Source: Streptomyces spongiae (lineage in GTDB: Bacteria; Actinomycetota; Actinomycetes; Streptomycetales; Streptomycetaceae). Taken from it: a DNA stretch of 38,402 bases. The notes beneath the pieces are model-generated. The model searched no databases. It saw only the letters and a list, made by a program, of their open reading frames with translations, and had not been told where the DNA came from. This document shows, piece after piece, positions 1 through 8,909 of the stretch. Location: contig NZ_VJZC01000039.1 of NCBI RefSeq assembly GCF_009377185.1, positions 1 to 38,402 on the forward strand. Direction: 5' to 3'. The position numbers were made by a program, and so were the translations under genes. Within the stretch, counting starts at the first letter, position 1. Every line of letters starts with the position of its first letter.

Positions 1-1779
1 GACCTGGCCACCCCCACCGCGGCCCCGCCCGCCTGGTTCTTCAAGGCGCACCCGGAGGCGCTGCCGGTCGACCGGGACGGGCACCGACTGTCGTACGGCA
101 GCCGTCAGACGTTCTGCCCGTCCAGCCCCGCCTACCGCAGAGCGGCGCTGCGTATCGCCGAAGCCCTCGCCGAGCGCTACGCCGACCACCCGGCCGTCGC
201 CATGTGGCACGTCCACAACGAGTACGGCTGCCACAACGACGCCTGCTACTGCGACACCAGCGCCGCCGCCTTCCGCACCTGGCTGCGCAACCGCTACAAC
301 CACGATCTGGACGCCCTCAACCACGCCTGGGGCACCACCTTCTGGAGCCAGTGGTACTACTCGTGGGACCAGATCCTGCCGCCCCGTGCCACCGCGGCCC
401 CGCCGAACCCCACCCACCGGCTGGACTGGCGCCGGTTCTGCTCCGACGAACTACTCTCGCTGTGCACCGCCGAACGCGAGGTACTGCGCCGGGCCGCTCC
501 CCACATCCCCGCGACCACCAACTTCCTGGTCCTGCGCACCATCGACGCCCTCGACTACTGGCGCTGGGCACCGGAGTTGGACATCCTCTCCAACGACCAC
601 TACCTGATGTCCGACGACCCGGAAGCCGAGATCGACATCGCCCTCAACGGCGACCTCATGCGGTCGCTCACGGGCGGCCCGTGGTTCCTCATGGAGCACT
701 CGACCGGTGCCGTCAACTGGCAGCCGGTCAACCGGGCGAAGCGGCCAAGAGAAATGCGGCGCAATGCCCTGGCCCATGTGGCCCATGGCGCCGACGGCAT
801 CGCGTTCTTCCAGTGGCGTGCGGCGAAGGCGGGCGCCGAGCAGTGGCACTCGGCGATGCTGCCCCACGTCGGCACCGACAGCCAGATCTGGCGGGACGTC
901 GTCCAACTCGGCGCGGATCTCAGGGCGCTGGCCGAGGTTCGGGACTCCACGACCGCGGCCCAGGTGGCGATCGTCTGGGACTGGGACGCCCGGTGGGCAC
1001 TGGAACTGCCCTCCCAGCCCACCGGCGAACTGCGCTACCAGGACCTGGCGCGCGACTGGTACACACCCCTGTGGCGAGCGGGAGTCGCCATCGACTTCGT
1101 ACGCCCCGACGATCCCCAACTCGACCGCTATCAACTCGTGCTGGCGCCGTCGCTGTACCTGGTGACCGAGGCAGCCGCCGCGAACCTCGCCCGGTACGCC
1201 GAACGCGGGGGCACCCTTGCGGTCGGCTTCCACAGCGGCATGGTCGACCAGAACTGTCATGTGTACCTGGGCGGCTACCCCGGCGCGTTCCGCGATGTCC
1301 TCGGAGTGGTCACCGACGAACTCTTCCCCCTGCTGCCGGGAGAGACGACCGGCCTGACCGGCGACGTGCCTCCGGCCGCCACCGCCGACCTGTGGTCGGA
1401 ACGCATGCGGCTCACCGGCGCGGAAGCCGTCGCCGCTTACGCCGATGGCCCCTTGGCGGGCCACCCCGCCGTCACCCGCCACCGACACGGCAACGGCACC
1501 GCCTGGTATGTGGCCACCCACCCCGACCAGGACACTCTCGCCGCTCTGCTCCGCCGCATGTGCCAGGAGGCCGGCGTCACACCGGAGCACCAGGCTCCCG
1601 CCGGGATCGAGGTCGTCCGACGCCTCGGCGCCGAAGCGAACTACCTGTTCCTCATCGACCACACCGGCAAGGGCGCCGACGTTGCCGCCGAAGGCGTCGA
1701 ACTCCTCACCGCCACACCGATCACCGGCAGTGTCACCGTCCCACCGGGGGGCGTCGCCGTCGTCCGCGAATCCCGCTGA
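1..1779 (+). CDS. Beta-galactosidase, GH42 family (5' end outside window)
   Basis: The reading frame is open from base 1 to the stop at 1779, so the start codon lies upstream. The visible protein is about 592 residues and begins inside the GH42 TIM barrel. The acid/base glutamate is in WHVHNEYG, whose Glu is encoded near 220, and the likely nucleophile is the Glu of FLMEHSTGAVNW near 690. The barrel is followed by a trimerisation-like domain and a short beta domain ending in PPGGVAVV. GH42 enzymes remove terminal beta-galactosyl or related units from oligosaccharides in the cytoplasm, and no signal peptide can be judged here. Neighbouring transporters on the left are not visible. It could instead act on beta-linked arabinosyl or fucosyl substrates, as some family members do. 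The family call is secure; the exact substrate is not. Confidence 0.93.
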   Translation, partial: DLATPTAAPPAWFFKAHPEALPVDRDGHRLSYGSRQTFCPSSPAYRRAALRIAEALAERYADHPAVAMWHVHNEYGCHNDACYCDTSAAAFRTWLRNRYNHDLDALNHAWGTTFWSQWYYSWDQILPPRATAAPPNPTHRLDWRRFCSDELLSLCTAEREVLRRAAPHIPATTNFLVLRTIDALDYWRWAPELDILSNDHYLMSDDPEAEIDIALNGDLMRSLTGGPWFLMEHSTGAVNWQPVNRAKRPREMRRNALAHVAHGADGIAFFQWRAAKAGAEQWHSAMLPHVGTDSQIWRDVVQLGADLRALAEVRDSTTAAQVAIVWDWDARWALELPSQPTGELRYQDLARDWYTPLWRAGVAIDFVRPDDPQLDRYQLVLAPSLYLVTEAAAANLARYAERGGTLAVGFHSGMVDQNCHVYLGGYPGAFRDVLGVVTDELFPLLPGETTGLTGDVPPAATADLWSERMRLTGAEAVAAYADGPLAGHPAVTRHRHGNGTAWYVATHPDQDTLAALLRRMCQEAGVTPEHQAPAGIEVVRRLGAEANYLFLIDHTGKGADVAAEGVELLTATPITGSVTVPPGGVAVVRESR

Positions 1780-1796
1780 TCAGTGCAGCCTTGCGC

Positions 1797-2006
1797 TCAA
1801 GCGGTAACGGCCGGACGAAGTGGGCACGACGACACCCCACCCGCGCGGTCGAGGAAGCACATCCCGACGGTCGCGTCGCTGGTGGCGGGCACGACCGCGA
1901 CATACACGAGCGTTCGGCTCTGATCGCTCACCTTCCACTCGCTTTCGATCTCCCCACCGACTAGCAGGACCGGGTTCTCGACGCCCTGGCCCGCTGGGGC
2001 GGACAT
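1797..2006 (-). pseudogene. Short coding-like fragment of unknown origin
   Basis: A 69-codon frame on the minus strand has the high third-position GC of a real gene and a sensible composition (for example SEWKVSDQSRTLVYVAVVP). It faces the beta-galactosidase gene and ends 18 bases past its stop. I do not recognise the family and see no strong ribosome binding site at the ATG. It is either a small unknown protein or the tail of a larger gene whose 5' part has been lost. Confidence 0.3.
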
Positions 2007-2278
2007 GGCCGCAATTGGTCAAGGGCGATCGGGGTTGGTGGTTGGTCTACGTTGTCGGTGGGCCTGATGGGCTGTCGCATGCTCCGGAAGATCCAGTGGT
2101 CTGGGCATGGCTTGTGGTTGGTTGCCCGCGATGGCTCGCGCTACCTGGATGCCGCTGTTCGTGGTCCTCGCCCAGAGCCAGGACGCCGCCGATGAGCTCG
2201 CTTCACGCCGCCCGCATCCACGACCGCACAGCTACCGACGACGGCGCCCTCCATCCACACCCCACATTGCGACTTGCC

Positions 2279-2321
2279 TAAGCCAAGCAACCCTCTATAC
2301 GATTGAGTAAGTCAAGCAATC
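2279..2321. promoter_or_regulatory. Two direct repeats around a promoter-like -10 box, no attached gene
   Basis: Two near-identical 14-mers, TAAGCCAAGCAACC (2279-2292) and TAAGTCAAGCAATC (2308-2321), lie 29 bases apart. Between them is TATACG (2296-2301), which pairs with TTGCCT (2274-2279) at a 16-base spacing as a possible + strand promoter. The site is AT-rich for this genome and looks like a regulator-bound promoter. The next gene begins about 300 bases away, so its original target may be lost. Confidence 0.35.
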
Positions 2322-2618
2322 TCCATCTCTGTGCAGCCCGTCTGAGGCCCTGCCATGTCCGACGCAACGGAGACGCCGCCGACCTGAGCGGCATACCGCA
2401 CGGGGAAACCTCGGCGCGGTGCCCTGCCGGGCGCGGGAATCAGGAACCCACGCCGACTGAACGACCAAGTCCCGCACTCCATCCGGGCTTTGGGGTGGGG
2501 TGGGAGCCGAGACGCATCAGTGATGGACTTTGATTGCGGAACGAACACGCCCCCTTGCAGAGAGGGGCATGTTCCACAGTCGGGGCGTCTGCCTCGTTTG
2601 CCCACGGAAAGGCTATCG
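2322..2618. other. Intergenic stretch with no recognisable gene
   Basis: About 300 bases between the repeat site and the cupin gene. Several short frames exist on both strands but none shows consistent coding bias or a recognisable family. It presumably holds the cupin promoter; no consensus pair stands out. Confidence 0.5.
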
Positions 2619-3053
2619 ATGCGCAACCTACTCCGCACAGGGCTGATAGCAGCCGTAGCCCTCAGCTCGTCGCTCGTCGCAGGGTCCGCCCAGGCCACTC
2701 CCCCCGGCCCGGGAGTCAAGGGCACAGTAATCTCGCAGACCACTATCGGCGACAAGGACTACATCCTCCGGGAGATCACGATCCCACCGGGCCAGAGCAC
2801 GGGATGGCACTACCACGACGGAACCTTGTACGGCTTTGTCAAGCAGGGCACCCTGAGCCACTTCGATTCAACCTGCGAACCCGACGGCGTCTACAAGGCC
2901 GGCAGCACCATCACGGAGATGAGTGGTTCCGATCATGTGCACATCGGCCGCAACCTCGGGACCACTCCACTGGTCCTGGACGTCCTCTACGTGTTGCCGC
3001 ACGGCGCGCCGTTTTCCGCCGACGCCCCCAATCCGGGCTGCGACTTCCAGTAG
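2619..3053 (+). CDS. Secreted cupin-domain protein
   Basis: This is a 144-residue protein starting at ATG 2619, with a GGAAAGG-type ribosome binding site 7 bases upstream. Residues 1-26 form a Sec signal peptide: MRNLLRT, a hydrophobic stretch, then an AQA cleavage site. The mature part is a single cupin barrel. The first motif contains GWHYHDGTLYGFVKQG and the second contains SGSDHVHIGRN, which gives several metal-binding histidines. Small exported cupins of this kind are common in Streptomyces and mostly uncharacterised, so the reaction is unknown; a dioxygenase or sugar-binding role is possible. A strong terminator follows at 3096. It appears to be a single-gene unit. Confidence 0.82.
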   Translation: MRNLLRTGLIAAVALSSSLVAGSAQATPPGPGVKGTVISQTTIGDKDYILREITIPPGQSTGWHYHDGTLYGFVKQGTLSHFDSTCEPDGVYKAGSTITEMSGSDHVHIGRNLGTTPLVLDVLYVLPHGAPFSADAPNPGCDFQ

Positions 3054-3095
3054 TTCAGTCAGGCCAGCCCTGACCTGACACATTTTCGTGACGAG

Positions 3096-3131
3096 AAGGC
3101 CGACACCGAGCAGCACCGGTGTCGGCCTTTT
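3096..3131 (+). terminator. Rho-independent terminator after the cupin gene
   Basis: A perfect 13-bp stem (AAGGCCGACACCG at 3096-3108 with its complement at 3117-3129) and an 8-base loop run into TTTT. It lies 43 bases after the cupin stop. The A-run on the other side means it could also work for leftward transcription. Confidence 0.85.
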
Positions 3132-3195
3132 CGAGACAGGACGTAAATGCTTCGGCTCCGTTGCAGTCTCGGTGGTGACGGAGCAAGAACCAGCG

Positions 3196-3435
3196 CGCGG
3201 CTGAGGTGTTCGGGCGGTGGTTCAGCGACACGATGACGACATCGGCGACCTCTCCCAAAGACGCCGTCGCGGCGGGGCCCGGCTGATCCTTGGGAGAACA
3301 GCCGCCATGGAGCCACACCATGACGCGCCGGGCGGGGTCGGCAGGCTGGGCCTGAGTCCAGATGTTGAGGTAAAGGCAGTCCTGGGGTTCCGGTCGGGGG
3401 TCCAGCCGGGTCGGCATGTCCGGGTTGCCCTGGAG
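3196..3435 (-). pseudogene. Remnant of a type B carboxylesterase
   Basis: The minus-strand translation contains QDCLYLNIWT followed by RVMVWLHGG and then VVIVSLNHRPN. These are, in order, three conserved blocks of type B carboxylesterases (PnbA-like): EDCLYLNVWTP, the oxyanion-hole HGG, and VVVVTLNHRLN. The homology is only about 80 residues long. The N-terminal part and everything past the NHR block, including the catalytic serine elbow, are missing. Immediately upstream (3440-3530) a different minus frame looks coding (LADAFDRDEERFAQL) but could not be assigned, so the locus may be a fusion of two remnants. Confidence 0.7.
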
Positions 3436-3607
3436 GCTCGTTGCGGGACTCGAGCTGAGCGAAGCGCTCCTCGTCGCGGTCGAAGGCGTCGGCCAGTACC
3501 GGCAGTTACCCGGAGCGCTGGTGCGGGTTGGTCCACCCGCCCATGCGGTGAAGGCCTCGGCTGGTAACGCCCTTCTTGACGCTCCGGCGGGGCGCGAGGG
3601 GACTGAG

Positions 3608-4378
3608 TCAGCGCAGCAGGCGGTCGGCCGTGAGTACGCGGGGTGTTTCGGCCAGGAGGGTGCGCAGCCGGTGCGCGGGCAGCGGGGCGCCCGGATCCTT
3701 GGGCGGCACTGCCTGCACCGGGCCGCCGGAGCGGATCTCCTCGCCCAACTCGGCCAAGAAGGTCCTCGCCGCGTCGGGGTCGGCGAAGTAGGCCGCCGTG
3801 TAAGGGGCGGTCTCCGGCTCGAAGCGCCAACTCTCGACCAGAGAGCCGGCGTCGACGGTGTCGAAGCCAAGCCGGTCGATCAGGGCGGCGGCGCTCGCCT
3901 TCGCCTCCGGGTCGTCGCCCGCGATCGGCAGGGCGGTGCGATCGGCGGCTCCCGCAGGACGGGCGAGCGCCGGGATGTGCTGATCGCCGATGTTGTTGAA
4001 CGCCTTGACGAGCTTCGCGCCGACCAGGTGTTCCTGGACGAGTTCGCTCGTGGTGGTCCTGCCCGAGTCGAGCACTTCGAAAGTCCCGTCGCGGAACGGG
4101 TAGTAGTTGATCGTGTCGAGCACGACCTTGTCCGCCAGCGCGCCTACCGGCAGCAGCCGGTAGGCGCCGAGCGGGATGCTCACCACTACCCAGTCCCCCG
4201 CCCGGGCCGCCTCCTCGGGCGTTGCGGCCCAGGCGCGCTCACCGAGCTCCGCGACCTTCTGGGCCAGGCTCTGGGGCCCGCGGGAATTGGATAGGACGAC
4301 GTCGAGACCCGCCGCGATCGCGAGTCGGGCGAGCCGCGTGCCAATGTTGCCGCTGCCGATGAAGCCAAGGGTTGGCAT
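3608..4378 (-). CDS. NAD(P)-binding F420-reductase-like oxidoreductase
   Basis: The protein has 256 residues. The start at 4378 is chosen because a GAGGAG ribosome binding site lies just upstream and the Rossmann fold begins at once: MPTLGFIGSGNIGTRLA, with GSGNIG at residues 8-13. The family (pfam03807-like NADP oxidoreductase coenzyme F420-dependent) includes NADPH:F420 reductases and many uncharacterised dinucleotide-binding proteins. Conserved later segments include VVVSIPLGAY, DTINYYP and VKAFNNI. It lies downstream of and parallel to the TetR gene, with a 209-base gap. True F420 use cannot be read from the sequence; a related NAD(P)-dependent reductase is the alternative. Confidence 0.85.
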   Translation of the reverse strand: MPTLGFIGSGNIGTRLARLAIAAGLDVVLSNSRGPQSLAQKVAELGERAWAATPEEAARAGDWVVVSIPLGAYRLLPVGALADKVVLDTINYYPFRDGTFEVLDSGRTTTSELVQEHLVGAKLVKAFNNIGDQHIPALARPAGAADRTALPIAGDDPEAKASAAALIDRLGFDTVDAGSLVESWRFEPETAPYTAAYFADPDAARTFLAELGEEIRSGGPVQAVPPKDPGAPLPAHRLRTLLAETPRVLTADRLLR

Positions 4379-4587
4379 GAATGGGTTCTCCTCATCTGGT
4401 GGAATCTGTGGCCCCCGGATGGAGCGCAGCGGACGCGCTCTCCGAGCGACCGCGTACTGGAGATCGGCCACAGGACCGTCCCGCAGTGGCAGGTGCGCGA
4501 AGGGGCCGTCGGGGATCTCGTCCGCGGTGTCGACGGCGGACCGGTAAGGGGCGGAGTCGGTCACGTCGCCGCTCGGGTTCGTCGCCC
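4379..4587. other. Gap between TetR gene and reductase gene
   Basis: A 209-base space between two minus-strand genes. I found no convincing gene in it. The ribosome binding site of the reductase lies at its left end; a promoter for that gene is expected here but no clear consensus was seen. Confidence 0.4.
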
Positions 4588-5205
4588 TCAGCGTGCGGGA
4601 TCGACGGCGTGTGCTCGCAGGGTGAGGAAGATCGAGTCGAATACGTCGAGGAGTGGCTCTTCGGTGAGAGTCGTCTTGGTCATCAGCATCCCGCCCTGCA
4701 GGATCGCGAGAATCGAGCGGGCGAGTCGGTGACCGTCGGTGTCGGCCCGGAGCAGGCCGGCGCTGATCATGCGCTCGATCCCGGCCTGGAGCAGGCTCTG
4801 CCATTCGGTCCACACGTTCTGGACTGTCGCGGCCACCTGGTCGTGACTGCTGAGTTCATTGATCATCGAGCCGATGGGGCAACCCCAACTGGGCTGCTCC
4901 CGGTAGAAGGCCGTGATCGCCTCGCGCCACTTCTGCCACGACTCCCAGGAGTCGAGCTCGTCCAGGTGGGGCCGCTGCGCGTCGAACAGCCGCGCGGCCT
5001 GCCACTGCGTGAGCGCGCTGACGAGGTCGGGCTTGCCTTCGGGGAAGTAGTGGAAGAGCTGACTCCTGCTCGTCCTCGTTGCGCTGCGGATGTCCTCCAG
5101 CGTCGTCGCGTTCACGCCTCGCGCCAGGACGAGCTCCGCGGCTGCCTCCACGATGCGGGCACGGGTGGCCAGTCCCTTGCGAGTGAGGCCCTCTGGAGTG
5201 CTCAT
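4588..5205 (-). CDS. TetR family transcriptional regulator
   Basis: The protein has 205 residues. The N-terminal helix-turn-helix (about residues 12-58) reads TRARIVEAAAELVLARG, then TLEDIRSATRTSRSQLFHYF, the standard TetR DNA-binding region. The C-terminal ligand domain contains WGCPIGSMINEL, typical of the LmrA/YxaF-like subgroup. The gene is divergent from the aldehyde dehydrogenase at 5307, and the shared 101-base region carries a perfect palindrome at 5243-5264. It therefore most likely represses itself and the dehydrogenase. The inducer is unknown; an aldehyde or its precursor is a reasonable guess. Confidence 0.9.
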   Translation of the reverse strand: MSTPEGLTRKGLATRARIVEAAAELVLARGVNATTLEDIRSATRTSRSQLFHYFPEGKPDLVSALTQWQAARLFDAQRPHLDELDSWESWQKWREAITAFYREQPSWGCPIGSMINELSSHDQVAATVQNVWTEWQSLLQAGIERMISAGLLRADTDGHRLARSILAILQGGMLMTKTTLTEEPLLDVFDSIFLTLRAHAVDPAR

Positions 5206-5242
5206 GCGCCCACCCTACCGTTCTGGACAGCTTCATCTGCTA

Positions 5243-5264
5243 TTTTGGATGAAGACGTCCAAAA
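5243..5264. promoter_or_regulatory. Likely TetR operator between the divergent genes
   Basis: TTTTGGA (5243-5249) and TCCAAAA (5258-5264) form a perfect inverted repeat with an 8-base spacer, 22 bp in total, which fits a TetR dimer site. Two further inverted repeats surround it: CTTCATC/GATGAAG (5231-5237 and 5248-5254) and CATGG/CCATG (5266-5270 and 5275-5279). The site is midway between the two starts, so one bound dimer could block both promoters. Confidence 0.65.
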
Positions 5265-5306
5265 ACATGGACGGCCATGTTCAAAACATGCGTACAGGAG
5301 TTCTCC

Positions 5307-6788
5307 ATGGCACTGCAGAGTCAAACGGCGCCCGTGGTCGAGCGGGACCTGTTCATCGACAACGAGTGGCTCCCGAGCGCGGACGGCCGCACGGGGTCAC
5401 TGATCAATCCGGCGACGGAAGAGCCGTACGGCAGGTTCGCACTGGCGTCCAGTGCCGACGTGGACGCCGCGGTGCGGGCCGCACGAACGGCGTTCGACGA
5501 GGGGCCGTGGCCGCGACTCTCCCTGAAGGAACGAGCCGACCACATGCTCGCGCTCGCCGACGAGATCGATCGGAACGCGGACACCATCGCCGAGCTCACG
5601 ATGTTCGAAACCGGGCTGATCCTCGGTAACTGCCGCGGAAACGTACTGGCCTTCTCCGGTATGTTGCGGTACTACGCAAGCCTTGCCGACTCGACCGAAC
5701 TCCACGAGGTCCGCACCGGCGCGAGCGGCGTCACCGCGCGCATCGAGAAGCGGCCCGTCGGTGTCGTGGTCGCGATCGTGCCGTGGAACGCGCCACTCGG
5801 TCTTGCCGGCTTCAAGCTCCCTCCGGCGCTCCTCGCCGGCTGCACGGTCGTCATGAAGCCGTCCGACTTCTCGCCGCTGAGCGCCGGCTACATCGCGGAC
5901 GCCGCACTCAAGGTCGGTCTGCCGCCCGGCGTGATCAACGTCCTCACCGCCGGTCCTGAGCAGAGCCGGCAGCTCGTCAGCCACCCGGGCGTGGACAAGG
6001 TGACGTTCACCGGATCGACGGGCGTCGGGCGCGCGATCGCCGCGGCCGCGGCGCCCACGCTCAAGCGGGTCACGCTCGAACTCGGCGGCAAGTCGCCGGC
6101 GGTGATCCTGCCGGACGCGGATCTCGAGCGGCTCGTCCACACACTGCCGATCAACATCTGCAACAACAACGGCGCGCAGTGCGTGGAGCCGAGCCGGCTG
6201 ATCGTTCCCGAGAGCCGCAAGGACGAGATCGTCGGGGCGCTGGCCGAAGCGATCGCACAGGTGAAGGTCGGAGATCCGGCCGACCCGGACGTGCTGGTCG
6301 GCCCGATGATCAACAAGGGGCACTACGACAAGGTCCTCGGCTTCTTCGAGACGGCCCGGCTGGAAGGCGCGACATTCGCCGTCGGCGGTGGCCGTGCGCC
6401 CGGGTTCGACAAGGGCTACTACGTCTCACCGACCATCATCACCGATGTGTCGCCTGACTCCCGTGTCGCACAGGAGGAGATATTCGGCCCGGTGACCGCC
6501 GTCCTCACCTACCGCGACGAGGCCGAGGCCATCCGGCTCGCCAACCACACCGAGTTCGGGCTCAACGCCGCTGTCTACAGCAGTGACACGCAGCATGCGC
6601 TCGAGGTCGCCCGCCAGATCCACAGCGGCACGGTCGCGATCAACAACGGCATCACCGTCGATCTCGCGGTGCCGTTCGGCGGCGTCAAGCAGTCGGGTTA
6701 CGGGCGTGAACTCGGCCCCGAAGGTCTCGACGCGTTCTACAACACGCACGCGATCTTCCTCGACGGCGAACCGATCACGTCGCTCTAG
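5307..6788 (+). CDS. Aldehyde dehydrogenase, NAD(P)-dependent
   Basis: The protein has 493 residues from ATG 5307, which has CAGGAG 6 bases upstream; an in-frame ATG at 5277 lacks a good site. All the key features of the ALDH superfamily are present: PWN at 159-161, Lys184 in VVMKPSD, FTGST at 234-238, general base Glu258 in TLELGGKSP, and nucleophile Cys292 in NNNGAQC. The length is normal. It oxidises an aldehyde to the acid in the cytoplasm; the substrate is not predictable. It is divergent from a TetR gene and probably controlled by it. A hairpin at 6852-6886 follows. Confidence 0.93.
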   Translation: MALQSQTAPVVERDLFIDNEWLPSADGRTGSLINPATEEPYGRFALASSADVDAAVRAARTAFDEGPWPRLSLKERADHMLALADEIDRNADTIAELTMFETGLILGNCRGNVLAFSGMLRYYASLADSTELHEVRTGASGVTARIEKRPVGVVVAIVPWNAPLGLAGFKLPPALLAGCTVVMKPSDFSPLSAGYIADAALKVGLPPGVINVLTAGPEQSRQLVSHPGVDKVTFTGSTGVGRAIAAAAAPTLKRVTLELGGKSPAVILPDADLERLVHTLPINICNNNGAQCVEPSRLIVPESRKDEIVGALAEAIAQVKVGDPADPDVLVGPMINKGHYDKVLGFFETARLEGATFAVGGGRAPGFDKGYYVSPTIITDVSPDSRVAQEEIFGPVTAVLTYRDEAEAIRLANHTEFGLNAAVYSSDTQHALEVARQIHSGTVAINNGITVDLAVPFGGVKQSGYGRELGPEGLDAFYNTHAIFLDGEPITSL

Positions 6789-6851
6789 CGTCATACGGAC
6801 GCCCCGGGTCCGACGACGCGAAGACGGACCCCGGCCGCCCGCTCGCCACTG

Positions 6852-6886
6852 CACCGGAGGCTCCTCGATCCGGAGGGCCTCCGGTG
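6852..6886 (+). terminator. Possible terminator after the aldehyde dehydrogenase
   Basis: CACCGGAGGC (6852-6861) pairs perfectly with GCCTCCGGTG (6877-6886) across a 15-base loop. A second, bulged GC-rich stem lies just upstream (6804-6834). There is no T run, so it is an intrinsic terminator of the T-less kind sometimes seen in Streptomyces, or simply an mRNA-stabilising hairpin. Confidence 0.45.
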
Positions 6887-6896
6887 TGGCCGACGA

Positions 6897-7060
6897 GTGC
6901 TCGAAAGGACAGTGGCTGCCGCGAAGGTGTGGGCCGACCGCATCCTGCACGAGGCACAACAGACCGCCGACCCTGTACACCTCGTCCATCTCTTCGGCAT
7001 CGCCGTCAAGTACGCACATGCACCCCTGCACACGGTGGAAGACGCCGAACATGAACGCTG
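6897..7060 (+). pseudogene. Remnant of a site-specific integrase C-terminus
   Basis: The translation ILHEAQQTADPVHLVHLFG followed by VKYAHAPLHTVED resembles the far C-terminal segment of actinobacterial tyrosine-recombinase-like integrases, which carry a TADPVHLMRLFGI-type motif and end shortly after a YV.AAHPEK-like stretch. Only about 50 residues are recognisable and no catalytic region is present, so it is a dead fragment. The assignment rests on one motif from memory and should be treated as tentative. Confidence 0.4.
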
Positions 7061-7129
7061 CATCCCGCATCGCCCAGGACAGCAAACGCGGTGGCGCAGC
7101 ACAACAGTGCTGTACCTGCGACCGGTTGC

Positions 7130-7591
<462 letters not shown>

Positions 7592-7621
7592 GGCAAGTAG
7601 GTCGCCAGATTCATATTGGCG

Positions 7622-7658
7622 AACGGCCCATCGGAGGATGCCCTCGGCGGGCCGTTTT
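7622..7658 (+). terminator. Rho-independent terminator
   Basis: AACGGCCC (7622-7629) pairs with GGGCCGTT (7649-7656) and runs into TTTT, with a smaller GAGG/CCTC stem inside the loop. It lies 30 bases after the end of the S8 peptidase remnant and presumably ended that gene when it was intact. Confidence 0.65.
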
Positions 7659-7816
7659 CGTTTCGTGACGTTGGTGCAGCCCAGGCCGTGTTTCCCACGG
7701 GCCCGTCTCGACCCGAATACCGGGGCCTCCGGCTCCTCAATGGCGACCGTCACCTCAAACCGGTCCGGCGGTGAAGGGCGAGGCCGTTCAGGCCGCGGGG
7801 CTGGGCACAGCCCCCG

Positions 7817-8746
7817 TCAGGAACCCGCGCCCGCCTTCGTCGCGTCCCGTCCCCAACTGGCCAGCAGTCGCAAGCCCTCCGCCGATGGTGATCCCGGTTC
7901 CACGTGGTAGACGATCAGCATTTGGTCGCTGTCGTCCGGGAGTCTCAACGACTCGAAGTTCAGGGTCAGTTCACCCACCAGCGGATGCCGGAACCGCTTC
8001 TCCCCGTGGTTCTTCTCCTTGACGTCGTGGGTCGCCCACAGCCGCCGGAACTCCTCGCTCTTCACCGACAGCTCACCCACCAGCGCGGACAGCTTCGGGT
8101 CCTCCGGATAGCAGCCGGCGTTCATGCGCAGATGGCAGACGATGTCGATCGCCCGCTGCTCCCAGTCCATGATCAGGTCGTGCAACTCGGGCCGCAGAAA
8201 CACCAGCCGCGCCCAGTTACGGTCCTGCGGCGGCAACTCGGCCCAGTCCCCGAAGAGGGAAGCGGTCATCGTGTTCCACGCCAGGATGTCCGTACGCCGC
8301 CCCACGACGTACGCCGGTACGCTGTCCAGCGTGTCGAGGAGCTGCCGCAGCGTCCCGCGCACCACCTGCGCCCGCACCGACGGCTTCTTCTTGTGCTGCT
8401 TCGGCTTGGCGAGGTGCGTGAGGTGGGCGTGCTCCGCGTCCGTCAGCCGCAGAGCACGGGCGATGGCGTCGAGGATCTCCGCGGAGACATTCCGCCCGTT
8501 GCCCTGTTCCAACCTCGTGTAGTAGTTGACGGACACGCCTGCCAGCTGGGCCAGCTCCTCGCGGCGCAGCCCGGGCACCCGGCGGGGCCGCCCGAAGTCC
8601 GGCAGCCCCACGTCCTCCGGCTTGAGCCGGGCCCGCCGGGTGCGCAGGAACTCGCTGAGCTCGGCACGCCGGTCCAGGGCCCCGCCTGTGTTACCAGAGG
8701 CATCCGCCGGAGACACCGATGCGGAACGTTCGTCCATACGGTCCAT
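7817..8746 (-). CDS. XRE-family regulator with MmyB-like ligand-binding domain
   Basis: The protein has about 309 residues from ATG 8746 (GGGA a few bases upstream); ATG 8737 is an equally possible start. The N-terminal helix-turn-helix contains the hallmark [18 protein letters not shown], then YYTRLEQG. The C-terminal half is an MmyB-like PAS-type domain ([31 protein letters not shown]) that in relatives binds fatty-acid-like ligands. Genes of this family often sit divergently beside a single zinc alcohol dehydrogenase or short-chain dehydrogenase, exactly as here (start at 8910), which suggests local control of that enzyme. An imperfect palindrome lies between them. Confidence 0.92.
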   Translation of the reverse strand: MDRMDERSASVSPADASGNTGGALDRRAELSEFLRTRRARLKPEDVGLPDFGRPRRVPGLRREELAQLAGVSVNYYTRLEQGNGRNVSAEILDAIARALRLTDAEHAHLTHLAKPKQHKKKPSVRAQVVRGTLRQLLDTLDSVPAYVVGRRTDILAWNTMTASLFGDWAELPPQDRNWARLVFLRPELHDLIMDWEQRAIDIVCHLRMNAGCYPEDPKLSALVGELSVKSEEFRRLWATHDVKEKNHGEKRFRHPLVGELTLNFESLRLPDDSDQMLIVYHVEPGSPSAEGLRLLASWGRDATKAGAGS

Positions 8747-8785
8747 TATTCCCAGCTGCACAGACATCAGCCTGCCCCCGCCAAT

Positions 8786-8806
8786 GGTAGGCACGGCGAG
8801 CGTACC
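8786..8806. promoter_or_regulatory. Candidate operator between MmyB-type regulator and alcohol dehydrogenase
   Basis: GGTAGGCAC (8786-8794) and GAGCGTACC (8798-8806) form an imperfect inverted repeat matching at 7 of 9 positions around a 3-base centre, between two divergent starts. It is the most symmetrical sequence I see in this 163-base gap. The assignment to the MmyB-type regulator is inference from position. Confidence 0.35.
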
Positions 8807-8909
8807 CACAAGCGTGGTCTGGGTGACAGCGCAAAGGCTCGACAGACTGATCGACGCACCCGGTCAGAAGGCGGCCGGGCGCGAATCCCCCCTGAGGAGA
8901 ACCCCCGGC

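Noticed and set aside
451..1662. Long minus-strand open frame opposite the beta-galactosidase
   Set aside because: Its length is a by-product of high GC; the + frame has the full GH42 motif order, while this frame is rich in Gly, Val and Asp with no recognisable domain.
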